From positions 62,001 to 126,000 of the forward strand of contig CAJULY010000001.1 in the NCBI GenBank assembly GCA_910587185.1: DNA of 64,000 nucleotides, in the 5' to 3' direction. How positions within the stretch are numbered: the first letter of the stretch is position 1; every line of letters starts with the position of its first letter. Shown here piece by piece: positions 26,236 to 36,694 of the stretch. Position numbers and translations under genes: made by a program. The stretch is from an uncultured Muribaculaceae bacterium (GTDB taxonomy: Bacteria; Bacteroidota; Bacteroidia; Bacteroidales; Muribaculaceae). The notes below the pieces were generated by a model that worked only from the letters and a program-made list of their open reading frames with translations, was not told where the DNA came from and did not search any database.

Positions 26236-26267
26236 TTTGCATATTTAATTTAAATTAATTACATTTG
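26236..26267 (+). promoter_or_regulatory. promoter of the HTH regulator gene
   Basis: TTTG (26236-26239), exactly 20 bases, then TACATTTG (26260-26267): an ideal Bacteroidetes promoter. The ATG at 26298 is 31 bases downstream. Confidence 0.75.
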
Positions 26268-26297
26268 CAATGCGTAATTACAAAGAATAATTTACAA

Positions 26298-26840
26298 ATG
26301 GATATTGTTTCGCGCCTAAAAGAATTCATAAATTATGAGTCTGTTGCCATCACTCAATTCGCTGACAATTGCAAGATAGCTCGCCCTACCCTTTCCCAGC
26401 TCCTGAACGGTCGCAACAAGAAAGTGAGCGATGAACTGATCAGCAAAATCCACGAAGCATATCCTCAACTTTCCGTCCTGTGGCTGATGTTTGGCGAAGG
26501 GAGTATGCTGCACGAAGGAAATTTTAAAATCTCAGAGCCTCAAAAAAGCCCTTTTTTAGGATTTGACGATGCGCAACCTACTAATAATGAAAACAATCAG
26601 CCAAGAATTGATTTCGAAAAAAGTTTCACGGAAAATGAGCAAAATAGCGAAAAAAATGATTCCGAGGGACTTCAGGGACTAAACTCCACCCCTCTTGACA
26701 TAAATCCTGACTCCGACGGCCAGGAAATCAAAAAATCCGCTATTACATTCAACCCATATACAAAAAAACGCATAGTAAACATTATCGTTTACTATGACGA
26801 CAACTCTTTCGAATCCTTTGTACCTGGAACGAAAGATTAA
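26298..26840 (+). CDS. XRE-type helix-turn-helix regulator with disordered middle
   Basis: A 180-residue protein. The N-terminal 65 residues form an HTH domain: 'ITQFADNCKIARPTLSQLL' is the helix-turn-helix, then 'WLMFGEGSML' closes the domain as in Bacteroidales phage-repressor-like proteins. Residues 75-140 are rich in Asn, Ser, Glu and Pro and likely unfolded. The C-terminal strand pair 'KRIVNIIVYYDDNSFESFVP' is a motif seen in Bacteroidales HTH proteins of this kind. The longer frame starting at 26265 is rejected because the promoter's -7 element overlaps it. It stands alone, with no integrase or phage genes nearby. Confidence 0.82.
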   Translation: MDIVSRLKEFINYESVAITQFADNCKIARPTLSQLLNGRNKKVSDELISKIHEAYPQLSVLWLMFGEGSMLHEGNFKISEPQKSPFLGFDDAQPTNNENNQPRIDFEKSFTENEQNSEKNDSEGLQGLNSTPLDINPDSDGQEIKKSAITFNPYTKKRIVNIIVYYDDNSFESFVPGTKD

Positions 26841-26913
26841 TCACAATAGAATATTCAATTCAAATCTCTAGGAAGACAAATCCTCCACATTGTCACGTCT
26901 GAGAACCGCAACA

Positions 26914-27501
26914 TTAAAGAATGCTGAAAAACTGTGCGCGCAATGATGCGTCAGTCTTCATCGCTCCGGTCGTGGCGAGTGTAACGGTAGTGCTATCCTG
27001 TTTCTGGACTCCCCTCATTGCCATACAGAGATGTCGGGCTTCAGCTCTTACAATCACGCCACGCGCTCCAAGCGCATCAGTCAACGCATCCGCCAGTTCA
27101 GACGTAAACCTTTCCTGCACCTGAAGACGTCGAGCAAACATATCCACTATTCTGGCGATCTTACTCAATCCGACTATCTTCTCTCCCGGCAGATAACCTA
27201 CACTGACATGGCCGAAAAAAGGAAGCACATGATGCTCGCACAACGAGTAAAACTCCACATCCTTCACAACCACAAGCTGGCTTTCATCAGTGTGAAAAAG
27301 AGCGCCATGTATAACGCTTTCAAGATCCTGTCGATATCCACGAGTTGCATAATACAACGCTTTGGCAGCTCTTTCCGGAGTCTTCACAAGGCCCTCCCTT
27401 TCGGGGTCTTCACCGATCAGCTCTATTATGGCCTTGTAATGACCGGCAATTTTCTCTATTATTTCCGACTGGGGTTCTTTTGAATTATCCATTTGAAACA
27501 T
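26914..27501 (-). CDS. folE: GTP cyclohydrolase I
   Basis: A 195-residue enzyme that turns GTP into 7,8-dihydroneopterin triphosphate for folate. Zinc ligands are the Cys and His of 'YSLCEHHVLPFFGH' (about residues 83-96) and the later Cys in 'ARHLCMAMRGVQ' (about 157-168); 'TPERAAKAL' and 'RLQVQERFT' are also conserved. Translation may start at 27501 or at the Met three codons on. It lies directly after a SPOR-domain gene (nine bases) and is probably transcribed with it. Confidence 0.97.
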   Translation of the reverse strand: MFQMDNSKEPQSEIIEKIAGHYKAIIELIGEDPEREGLVKTPERAAKALYYATRGYRQDLESVIHGALFHTDESQLVVVKDVEFYSLCEHHVLPFFGHVSVGYLPGEKIVGLSKIARIVDMFARRLQVQERFTSELADALTDALGARGVIVRAEARHLCMAMRGVQKQDSTTVTLATTGAMKTDASLRAQFFSIL

Positions 27502-27510
27502 GAGAAAGAA

Positions 27511-27987
27511 TTATCTTTTCCGCGAGGAACCTATGCTGGTTTTTGTCCAATGCACTTCATTGGCGAACGCCGGGAAAGCTTTCTTAACCTGATTCACGAG
27601 CGCCTGGGCGTCGCGCGATGTTTCGAAAGCACCCAGATACACGCGGAAATACGGACTGCTGTAATGACGGCGGACATAATATTGCGGGAATCTGGCCTGC
27701 ACTTTGGCGGCACGCGAGTTGGCCTCGTTGCGCGATTTGTCGCCATAGACCTGAACGGTGAAAGGACGCGGATTGACCGGCCTTTCTCTTTTATTCTCGG
27801 ATCCGTCGCTGTAATTTATCAGTTCCCAGAGGCCGTCAGGCATTTCGATGACATTGACACTGTCAGCAGTTATTTCATCAACAATGCAAACGGCAGGCGA
27901 CTCCTGTCTGACCTGAGCGCTCACAGAAAATGAAGCGCCGAATAGGAACACAAATATAATGAAACGTATCAGGCCACGATTTGACAT
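27511..27987 (-). CDS. SPOR domain-containing periplasmic protein
   Basis: A 158-residue protein with an N-terminal signal peptide ('IRFIIFVFLFGASFSVSA'). The C-terminal 75 residues form a SPOR domain, 'FTVQVYGDKSRNEANSRAA' and then 'YFRVYLGAFETSRDAQALV', which binds denuded glycan strands of peptidoglycan, often at the septum. The frame is open to 28017, but ATG 27987 is chosen because the signal peptide starts there and a TAATTTTG element lies at 28026-28033. It is followed closely by folE. The gene is typical of Bacteroidales next to tpiA. Confidence 0.88.
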   Translation of the reverse strand: MSNRGLIRFIIFVFLFGASFSVSAQVRQESPAVCIVDEITADSVNVIEMPDGLWELINYSDGSENKRERPVNPRPFTVQVYGDKSRNEANSRAAKVQARFPQYYVRRHYSSPYFRVYLGAFETSRDAQALVNQVKKAFPAFANEVHWTKTSIGSSRKR

Positions 27988-28015
27988 AGGCGGTAGATGG
28001 GTTGTATATGCAAAC

Positions 28016-28059
28016 AATTAGGCTACAAAATTAATAAAATTAATTTTTGTAGCCTAATT
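28016..28059 (-). terminator. terminator of the tpiA operon, overlapping a promoter element
   Basis: AATTAGGCTACAAAATTAA (28016-28034) pairs with the mirror arm ending at 28059, with one bulged base. The minus-strand -7 element TAATTTTG for the next gene is at 28026-28033, inside the downstream arm. Confidence 0.75.
28026..28033 (-). promoter_or_regulatory. -7 element of the SPOR-folE unit
   Basis: The minus strand reads TAATTTTG, 39 bases before ATG 27987, within the hairpin that ends the tpiA operon. Confidence 0.5.
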
Positions 28060-28121
28060 TATTTGATGGAATCCCCGTCCGACATATTTCTACGGGATAT
28101 GACGGACCGAGAGAAACCCGA

Positions 28122-28880
28122 TTATTCAAATGCTGTCACAATGCCCATGAAAGAATCAGCATCGAGAGAAGCGCCACCGATCAGACCGCCGTCAACGTCG
28201 GGTTTAGCGAAGAGAGCCTTTGCATTTGAAGGCTTGCAGCTTCCGCCATAGAGGATAGAAGTGTTATCAGCCACTTCCTTACCATACTTCTCAGCGATCA
28301 CATTGCGGATGAAGGCATGCATTTCTTCTGCCTGATCATCCGTTGCGGTCTTACCGGTACCGATGGCCCAAACAGGCTCGTAAGCAAGAATAAGCTTTGA
28401 GAAATCTTCGGCAGAGAGATCGAAGAGAGCTTCCTCGATCTGAGCCTTTACAACATCAAGATATGTTCCGTTTTCACGCTGTTCGAGCACTTCACCTATG
28501 CAGAAAATAGGTGTGAGATTATTTTCAAGAGCGAGTTTCACTTTTTCCTTGAGGGTCTCGGAGGTTTCTCCATAATACTGGCGACGCTCGCTGTGGCCGA
28601 GGATAACATATTCAGCTCCGGTTGAAGCAACCATAGGTGCGGAAACCTCGCCGGTATAGGCGCCTGAGCGGTGATCCGCGCAATTCTCCGCGCCGAGACC
28701 CAGCTTTGATTTGTCAATAACCTCATTGACTGAAGCGAGATGGGTGAAAGGAACGCAGATGATCACGTCACACTTTGCGTCAACATTCTTAAGAGCCTCG
28801 TTTACACCTTTTGCGAGAGCAATTCCTTCAGGCAGAGTGGTGTTCATTTTCCAGTTGCCTGCTACAATGTTTTTTCTCAT
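28122..28880 (-). CDS. tpiA: triosephosphate isomerase
   Basis: A 252-residue TIM-barrel enzyme interconverting dihydroxyacetone phosphate and glyceraldehyde-3-phosphate. All catalytic parts are visible: Lys in 'AGNWKMN' (about residues 7-13), His in 'ILGHSERR' (about 94-101), Glu in '[14 protein letters not shown]' (about 167-180), and the phosphate loop 'ILYGGSCKP'. The length is standard. It is third in the operon DUF1599-DoxX-tpiA (41 bases after the DoxX gene) and ends before the hairpin at 28016-28059. Confidence 0.98.
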   Translation of the reverse strand: MRKNIVAGNWKMNTTLPEGIALAKGVNEALKNVDAKCDVIICVPFTHLASVNEVIDKSKLGLGAENCADHRSGAYTGEVSAPMVASTGAEYVILGHSERRQYYGETSETLKEKVKLALENNLTPIFCIGEVLEQRENGTYLDVVKAQIEEALFDLSAEDFSKLILAYEPVWAIGTGKTATDDQAEEMHAFIRNVIAEKYGKEVADNTSILYGGSCKPSNAKALFAKPDVDGGLIGGASLDADSFMGIVTAFE

Positions 28881-28921
28881 TTTTCTGAATGTTTATTGGT
28901 TAATCAATTTATCTGTTCTTT

Positions 28922-30265
28922 TTAATCGTTTTTTTCGCTCTGGTTTGCGTCCTGCAAATTTACTGATTTATTCTCACCTTTCCCATCTTTCCGGCGTTTA
29001 ATTACAACGGACGCCGTTTTATCTATGACAAGAATCACGACAAGAACATGCAGAAGGAATTCGCTCCAGTGTATCAGCATCGACTTTCCGCCCGGAGCGA
29101 GCATCTCGAGAGCCACTTCAGAAGAAGGGGACTTAACAAGAGCCTCGACATCTATCGATCCCATGTTGCGTTTCCAAAGGATTCGACCGTCTCGAAGAAG
29201 AACCACCGAAACAATGCCGCGTGACAGCTCCTTGAGTACGGTAGATTCGGCTCTGTAAATAGGAAAATCTGCCATTGCCCAGTCTCGCAAGGTCTCTATG
29301 CTGTCGGCATCAAGATCCGTGAGCTCCACAAGCGAACCGCCCATTCGATTCATCATCGTATTAAGCTCGTTGGTGAAAGATGTATAGAATATGTCGGCAC
29401 GCGAATACTGCGGAACGACGACAACCATTTCCAATCCGGAACCGCTGATGACATCAAGAGTTATGTCATCGCCCTCCTCATCAAACACTGCGAGTTCAGT
29501 CGCAGACTTTTCGACGTCATTTGCGCCTGAGGTCTTGCGTTCTATAAAAGTCCACGTCGAATCCGGAAGAGTAGAATTGACAGAAAATTCTTTCTTGACG
29601 CCATCTTTTTCATAGACGAACACCATGTCCTCTCCGGCATCATCCGACCCATTTTCGTCGGGAAGCAGAGAAGTACCGACCGGAAAAGAACGGAAATCCA
29701 GCAGAGGCTGAACATTATAACCATAGAGTTCGACCGCTGTAACAAAGACCATCAGAGCTACTCCGCATATCCACTGACTGTAAGGATTATACAGGCCTTC
29801 GGTTTTCCTGTTCCACAAAACAAGAAGAACCAGCGCCGCCGTGATCAGAATGTTCTTGAAAAATGTCGCGCCATTGCTTATAACCCAGAAATCGCCGAAA
29901 CATCCGCAGTCAGATACGGGATCGGCTATCCAGATATACAGAGTCAAAGGCAGCATGACAGCCATCATGGCGAGAAGCGTCCAGACAGCGACCCGGCGGA
30001 AACATCCGAGTGCAAGCATCGCTCCGGTCAGAAACTCGAGAGAGCAGAGCCCCATCGCTCCGAGAACCACAAGCGACTGAGGAACATCTATCGCCCAAGC
30101 CGTCAGATATTCCTCAAACTTGAAGACAGTCCCCCAGAGATCTATGGCCTTTACAAGACCGGACATGACAAACAAGGCTCCGACTCCTATGCGGAGAACC
30201 CACACTATGACACGGAGCGCCACCGATACCTTTTCGTCAGGTTTTTCCGATGCCGGAGCTTTCAT
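28922..30265 (-). CDS. BT_3928-type DoxX/MauE-domain membrane protein
   Basis: A 447-residue membrane protein. The first 150 residues form a four-helix DoxX/MauE-like domain, with 'RIGVGALFVMSGLVKAIDLWG' near the start split over the first helix and with 'DPVSDCGCFGDFW' (about residues 113-125), a CGCFG motif shared with MauE-like proteins that suggests thiol chemistry. A soluble periplasmic part follows (about 190-385), with no recognised active site. A last helix lies near 405-430. It overlaps the upstream DUF1599 gene by four bases. The role is unknown; a redox or maturation function is inference. Confidence 0.82.
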   Translation of the reverse strand: MKAPASEKPDEKVSVALRVIVWVLRIGVGALFVMSGLVKAIDLWGTVFKFEEYLTAWAIDVPQSLVVLGAMGLCSLEFLTGAMLALGCFRRVAVWTLLAMMAVMLPLTLYIWIADPVSDCGCFGDFWVISNGATFFKNILITAALVLLVLWNRKTEGLYNPYSQWICGVALMVFVTAVELYGYNVQPLLDFRSFPVGTSLLPDENGSDDAGEDMVFVYEKDGVKKEFSVNSTLPDSTWTFIERKTSGANDVEKSATELAVFDEEGDDITLDVISGSGLEMVVVVPQYSRADIFYTSFTNELNTMMNRMGGSLVELTDLDADSIETLRDWAMADFPIYRAESTVLKELSRGIVSVVLLRDGRILWKRNMGSIDVEALVKSPSSEVALEMLAPGGKSMLIHWSEFLLHVLVVILVIDKTASVVIKRRKDGKGENKSVNLQDANQSEKND

Positions 30266-30795
30266 TCTGTCAGTTTGATTATGCCGAAAACGGCGTAGTT
30301 GACCATATCCATATAGTTGGCATCTATACCCTCTGAAGCTATGGTCTGACCATCGTTATCCTCTATCTGTTTCGCACGCTGAACTTTCGTCAGAATGAAA
30401 TCAGTGTAACTTGCCGTACGCATCCACCGCCAGGCCTCGTTGTAATCATGATTTTTGGCAATCATCAGTGAGCGGGCTTCTGAAGCGAAGCGGTCATAAA
30501 GCGCGAGAGCCTCTTCCGGTTGAATATCAACCTCATCGACATATCCTTTCTCAAGCTGGATCAGTCCTACTATGCCGTAATTCACGATTCCCATCAGCTC
30601 GGGAAGGATTCCTTCATCGACCATTGCGCAGCCCGTCGTCTCAAGCGTACGCACTCTTTTCGCCTTGATGAATATCTGGTCAGTTATAGACGAAGGCCGC
30701 ATTATGCGCCATGACGCGCCGTAATCCTTAAGTTTTTTCGCGAAAATCTCGCGGCAGCAAGCCATTGCCTGCTCGAATTGCTCATCAGTGGTCAT
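30262..30795 (-). CDS. DUF1599 protein with two tandem repeats of the domain
   Basis: A 177-residue cytoplasmic protein made of two related halves. The first has 'KLKDYGASWRIMRPSSITDQ' and 'GIVNYGIVGLIQLE', the second 'KNHDYNEAWRWMRTASYTD' and 'DMVNYAVFGIIKL'. Each half has a conserved KxxDY...WR pattern and an NY.. helix. The family is known as DUF1599 in Bacteroidetes; function unknown, though the fold may relate to all-alpha nucleotide phosphohydrolases, which is a guess. It is first in the operon leading to tpiA and has a TAATTTTG element at 30819-30826. Confidence 0.87.
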   Translation of the reverse strand: MTTDEQFEQAMACCREIFAKKLKDYGASWRIMRPSSITDQIFIKAKRVRTLETTGCAMVDEGILPELMGIVNYGIVGLIQLEKGYVDEVDIQPEEALALYDRFASEARSLMIAKNHDYNEAWRWMRTASYTDFILTKVQRAKQIEDNDGQTIASEGIDANYMDMVNYAVFGIIKLTE

Positions 30796-30818
30796 ATATG
30801 ATTCTTATATTTCAGAAG

Positions 30819-30826
30819 CAAAATTA
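30819..30826 (-). promoter_or_regulatory. -7 element of the DUF1599-DoxX-tpiA operon
   Basis: The minus strand reads TAATTTTG, 24 bases before ATG 30795. Confidence 0.55.
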
Positions 30827-30859
30827 CTGAATATTTTCGTTTTTAGCAACAAACTGATT

Positions 30860-30900
30860 CCGGCCGACGGGAAAGAGAATCACTCCTCCACATCGGCCGG
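30860..30900 (-). terminator. probable terminator after the 57-residue membrane protein gene
   Basis: CCGGCCGA (30860-30867) and TCGGCCGG (30893-30900) are perfect inverted arms with a 25-base loop. The T-rich tail on the minus strand is weak (AATCAGTTTGTTG). Confidence 0.5.
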
Positions 30901-30936
30901 GACCGTAAATCTTATTGGATAATCAAATCCGAGGGT

Positions 30937-31110
30937 CTATTTCACACTTCGGTTGGTGTAAGCGACAAAGAGAATTATAAAAGCCGCCAATGCCAAGCCT
31001 GCGCTGATTGAAACATAAATCATAGTTGAACCGGTTGTGAATACGGTAGCAATAAGAAATGCAGCTGCTATAATAGCAAAAACAAAAGCTAAAACGACTA
31101 AGGCTTTCAT
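30937..31110 (-). CDS. 57-residue membrane protein
   Basis: A short open frame starting with ATG 31110 and ending with TAG at 30937. The protein has two hydrophobic helices: 'ALVVLAFVFAIIAAAFLIA' (residues 3-21) and 'SAGLALAAFIILFVAY' (36-51), joined by a polar turn 'TTGSTM', and ends in a basic tail 'TNRSVK'. It could be a small inner-membrane protein or a holin-like or stress peptide; I do not recognise it. A GC-rich dyad follows the stop. No good TAnnTTTG element was found upstream. The support is the clean two-helix topology and the lack of any other gene here. Confidence 0.55.
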   Translation of the reverse strand: MKALVVLAFVFAIIAAAFLIATVFTTGSTMIYVSISAGLALAAFIILFVAYTNRSVK

Positions 31111-31238
31111 GATGAGTAAATTTTAATGAGTTTTTATTTTACTATCATAACACCTCCGGCAAGAAGATAGATGTTTGCATAACTTTTTTTAACATCATAG
31201 ACCGCCACTTGCCCTCAGCCTTTTCAATAAACACTATG

Positions 31239-32471
31239 CTATTGTCGCTCCTGCTGTTTTCTGAACCAATAGTCGGCATTGGTCTCGTAACCGATCCCAA
31301 GACGGTAATAGAGACTATAAAGAGTCGAAGGAATCTGCGACATCGACGGATCAAGAGAATAAGCCTTCTCGAAATATTCGGCAGCTTTCTTCAAGCCCGG
31401 GATCGCTTTTGATTCCTCAGCCTCCTTGTCACCGCTCTCTATTATCTTGAGCGATTCGTTATATATGAGTCGGCCGAGATCGAAAAAGCATTTGGCATTG
31501 TCAGGATCATAGACGACAGATTTCTGAAACTGCACGAAAGCTTCCTCGACATTCCCCTCCTGCTCAGCCGTGACACCAAGCACATCGTAGAGCTGGCTCT
31601 TTATCTTATCGTCGGAAGTGACAGCGAGAGCTTCCGATGCGAGACGCCGGGCATGTTCATAATCGCGGTTGGTCAGACAGTCATTTATCAGCACAAGCGA
31701 GAAACTGACATCCTCGCGGCCGTAAAGCTCGTTTCCATAACGGGCAAATTCAATCATGAGAGAATCATTTTCCATGCGGCGTGAGGCCTCCATGGCATAG
31801 AGATACAGATCTTTGGTAGAAAAACCGCTGCGCCGCGCCGAGGTGAACTTATCCACAGCATGGGCGTTATCACCCGAAGAGATGGCGGCAAGTGCCTGAT
31901 AATATAGAATCTGACCGATATCAGTATTGTTATCAGGTTTAAGATCCTTTTGTCCGAGTTTAAGACGCGCAGGCAGGTTGACATATATTTCCCATGCGTC
32001 GAAAGCCCCCTGGAGATCGCCGGCATCATAAAGGAAAATGCCTGCGTTGCGGAACGGCCTGTAATATCTCGCAAGCGTCTTCTTTATCTCCTTGCTGTAT
32101 TTCGGCTTTACCTTTCCCTTTGCGTCAGGAAGGCTGTCGAGCGGAAGAGCTGTGGTAAAGTAGCGATAGGCATCGGTAAGCGTCCGTGCCCCATTCTTTT
32201 TCTTGTCGGAATTCACATCCGTACCCACCTGGAGCTCGGTCCAGAGTTTGTCCCAGACACCAAGGGCAGCCTTACCGGCAATATACCATGCCTGAGGATT
32301 CTTCGCGGTCTCTTCATTTTCCAACGCAGGCTTTATCGTCTTCAATGCCTCGGCATAATCGGGCTTAGCCTTTGCGAGAATGTGCTCAGCGTCTTTAACC
32401 ACATCGCTCTGGGCCACAGAAACAAGGCCTGAGGCCAGACAAAACAGAATTACATAAAATCGTTGACTCAT
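31239..32471 (-). CDS. secreted TPR-repeat protein (paralogue A)
   Basis: A 410-residue protein with a signal peptide ('FYVILFCLASGLVSVAQ'). It continues with TPR-like helices; the C-terminal half has clear repeats such as 'KCFFDLGRLIYNESLKI' and 'AAEYFEKAYSLDPSMSQIP'. It closely resembles the next gene over its whole length, sharing 'LPLDSLPD.KGKVKPKYSKE'. The start at 32471 is chosen over an upstream extension because the signal peptide begins there and a TAATTTTG element lies at 32526-32533. The partner or substrate is unknown. A periplasmic scaffold is the simplest guess. Confidence 0.85.
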   Translation of the reverse strand: MSQRFYVILFCLASGLVSVAQSDVVKDAEHILAKAKPDYAEALKTIKPALENEETAKNPQAWYIAGKAALGVWDKLWTELQVGTDVNSDKKKNGARTLTDAYRYFTTALPLDSLPDAKGKVKPKYSKEIKKTLARYYRPFRNAGIFLYDAGDLQGAFDAWEIYVNLPARLKLGQKDLKPDNNTDIGQILYYQALAAISSGDNAHAVDKFTSARRSGFSTKDLYLYAMEASRRMENDSLMIEFARYGNELYGREDVSFSLVLINDCLTNRDYEHARRLASEALAVTSDDKIKSQLYDVLGVTAEQEGNVEEAFVQFQKSVVYDPDNAKCFFDLGRLIYNESLKIIESGDKEAEESKAIPGLKKAAEYFEKAYSLDPSMSQIPSTLYSLYYRLGIGYETNADYWFRKQQERQ

Positions 32472-32525
32472 AAGAAAAATCCGTTTGCTGAGAGAGGAAA
32501 TGTCCGTAATTTGCAATTCAGAATG

Positions 32526-32533
32526 CAAAATTA
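32526..32533 (-). promoter_or_regulatory. -7 element of TPR paralogue A
   Basis: The minus strand reads TAATTTTG, 55 bases before ATG 32471. With the terminator upstream it shows that the two TPR genes have separate transcripts. Confidence 0.5.
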
Positions 32534-32612
32534 ATCATTTTTTTCCAGATATGCTCCCGAAGTGACATCGGGACTATTTTTTCTCCTTTTTGCAAATCAA
32601 TCTCCAAATCAA

Positions 32613-32643
32613 AAGCGGCATACGGTAAATCCGCATGCCGCTT
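32613..32643 (-). terminator. terminator between the two TPR paralogues
   Basis: AAGCGGCATACGG (32613-32625) and CCGCATGCCGCTT (32631-32643) pair with one wobble, followed on the minus strand by TTGATTTGG. It ends the gyrA-TPR transcript. Confidence 0.85.
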
Positions 32644-32665
32644 CTGGGAATATGGTTGTGTCCTG

Positions 32666-33895
32666 TTATTTATTCTTCCATTCCTCAGCCTTGGCTGCAT
32701 ACTCGGGACCTGCATGGTAATTCTGGTCCAGACCGTAATAGAGACGGTAGATGAGATTGGGAATTTCAGACATTTCGGGATTCAGTTCGTAAGCTTTCTC
32801 ATAGTATTCGATAGCTTTCTTGATCTCGGGGATGAGAACATTCGTGCGGGTTGCTTCGTCAGCTGTGTCTTCTTTGGCTGCCACACCGTTCTGCACGAGA
32901 CGGCCCATGTCATAGTAAGTCTTGGCATTGCCGGGATTCAGTTTGAGAGACTGCTCAAGATTAGCCATTGCCTCGTCTATCTTGTTCTCGCGCTCGTTGA
33001 TGATACCCTTGATGTTATAGAGCTGGCTCTTGATGGAATCATTGGCAGCGATGGCGAATGACTCGTCAATAGCTTCGTAGCATGCGGGATAATTGTCTTT
33101 CTGCAGTTCGGCGTTGATAAGTGTTGCAAGGAAGCTGATATCCTCTGCGCCATAAGATTTGTTTCCTTCTTTGGCCAAAGCGGTTGCGGTTGCCTGATCA
33201 TTGAGCTGACCGGCAGCGTCCATACCTACGATATAAACGTTCTTGTTCTTGTAACCCTTTGCAAGAGCGCGGTTGACACATGCGAGAGCGTTTTTCATAT
33301 CTTTGTTGAAATACGCTGCGAGAGACTGATAATATGTCAGCTCACCGACAATTGTATCAGGATCTACCGTATAGGCTTTCTGATCGGCGTAACCGTTTGA
33401 GGGAAGATTCGTGTAAAGATCCCAGACATTGTAGGCATCGGCATAATTCTGTGCGTTGTAAAGATTGAGGCCTGCAGTCTGATATTTATGGTAGTTCTCT
33501 CCGATTATTTTCTTGATCTCTTTTGAGTACTTGGGTTTAACCTTTCCTTTTTCATCGGGGAGACTGTCGAGAGGAAGAGCCTTTACAAAATAATTGTAGG
33601 CATCGATGAGAGCCTTGGCGTTTCTCACCTGGTCCTCGGGAGTCACAGTGTTTCCGGGAGTGATTGCTGCGATTTCACCATCGTCCCAGATTCCGATGCA
33701 GGCTTTGCCGGCGAGATACCAGGGGGCTGCCGTACCCGAAGTCTGAGGATTGGTAAGAGCAGGCTTCACTGCTTCGAGAGCTGCGGTATAATCCTTGGAC
33801 TTTACCAGTTTTTCTACGTTTTTAACCACATCGGGCTGAGCGGAAGCAGAAAGTCCTGCCACGAGTCCGAGAGCGATCAAGCTAATTTTTTTCAT
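32666..33895 (-). CDS. secreted TPR-repeat protein (paralogue B)
   Basis: A 409-residue protein with a signal peptide ('MKKISLIALGLVAGLSASA'). The mature part is TPR-rich, for example 'NAKTYYDMGRLVQNGV' and 'AIEYYEKAYELNPEMSEIP' near the C terminus. It is a full-length paralogue of the gene downstream. It starts 26 bases after the gyrA stop and has no promoter element of its own that I can see, so it is probably co-transcribed with gyrA and ends at the terminator 32613-32643. Periplasmic location follows from the signal peptide; function is unknown. Confidence 0.87.
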   Translation of the reverse strand: MKKISLIALGLVAGLSASAQPDVVKNVEKLVKSKDYTAALEAVKPALTNPQTSGTAAPWYLAGKACIGIWDDGEIAAITPGNTVTPEDQVRNAKALIDAYNYFVKALPLDSLPDEKGKVKPKYSKEIKKIIGENYHKYQTAGLNLYNAQNYADAYNVWDLYTNLPSNGYADQKAYTVDPDTIVGELTYYQSLAAYFNKDMKNALACVNRALAKGYKNKNVYIVGMDAAGQLNDQATATALAKEGNKSYGAEDISFLATLINAELQKDNYPACYEAIDESFAIAANDSIKSQLYNIKGIINERENKIDEAMANLEQSLKLNPGNAKTYYDMGRLVQNGVAAKEDTADEATRTNVLIPEIKKAIEYYEKAYELNPEMSEIPNLIYRLYYGLDQNYHAGPEYAAKAEEWKNK

Positions 33896-33921
33896 AAACA
33901 ATTTATTTAAGGTAAGTAATT

Positions 33922-36429
<2,508 letters not shown>

Positions 36430-36539
36430 GATGAAAAATCTATTGTTTTGTCTCTGTTCTTATTGGTTATAAGATTGTTTTCGCGGCAGTCGGCCAAAAC
36501 CCTCCGACGAGGGGCGCCGAATTCGCCATAATTAACAAG

Positions 36540-36547
36540 CAAAGATA
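36540..36547 (-). promoter_or_regulatory. -7 element of gyrA
   Basis: The minus strand reads TATCTTTG, giving a leader of about 105 bases before ATG 36429. Confidence 0.5.
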
Positions 36548-36628
36548 GTTATTTTTCGGAAATAAACCATACGTTTCTCTTATCCGTTTAATTTTTGTTA
36601 TGACTTTTTGACACACCCTCCGGGCCTC

Positions 36629-36644
36629 TGGCACAATAATTGCA
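36629..36644 (+). promoter_or_regulatory. sigma54-type (-24/-12) promoter of clpC
   Basis: TGGCAC, five bases, TTGCA, with exactly ten bases between GG (36630-36631) and GC (36642-36643), as required for RpoN promoters. The expected start is near 36655, some 40 bases before ATG 36695. A dyad TATAAC-CT-GTTATA (36647-36660) lies at that start point. No exact TAnnTTTG element was found upstream. Confidence 0.65.
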
Positions 36645-36694
36645 AGTATAACCTGTTATAAACATCACAGCACGAAAAAACAGCAACAACATAT

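Noticed and set aside
25472..26840. Prophage or integrative element around the HTH gene
   Set aside because: No integrase, direct repeats, tRNA target or structural genes are present; flanks are ordinary chromosomal genes.
31209..31412. 67-codon plus-strand frame at the end of TPR paralogue A
   Set aside because: Antisense to a conserved gene and without promoter or protein features.
32518..32715. 65-codon frame between the TPR paralogues
   Set aside because: It contains the terminator hairpin (32613-32643) and overlaps a promoter element and the end of a TPR gene.
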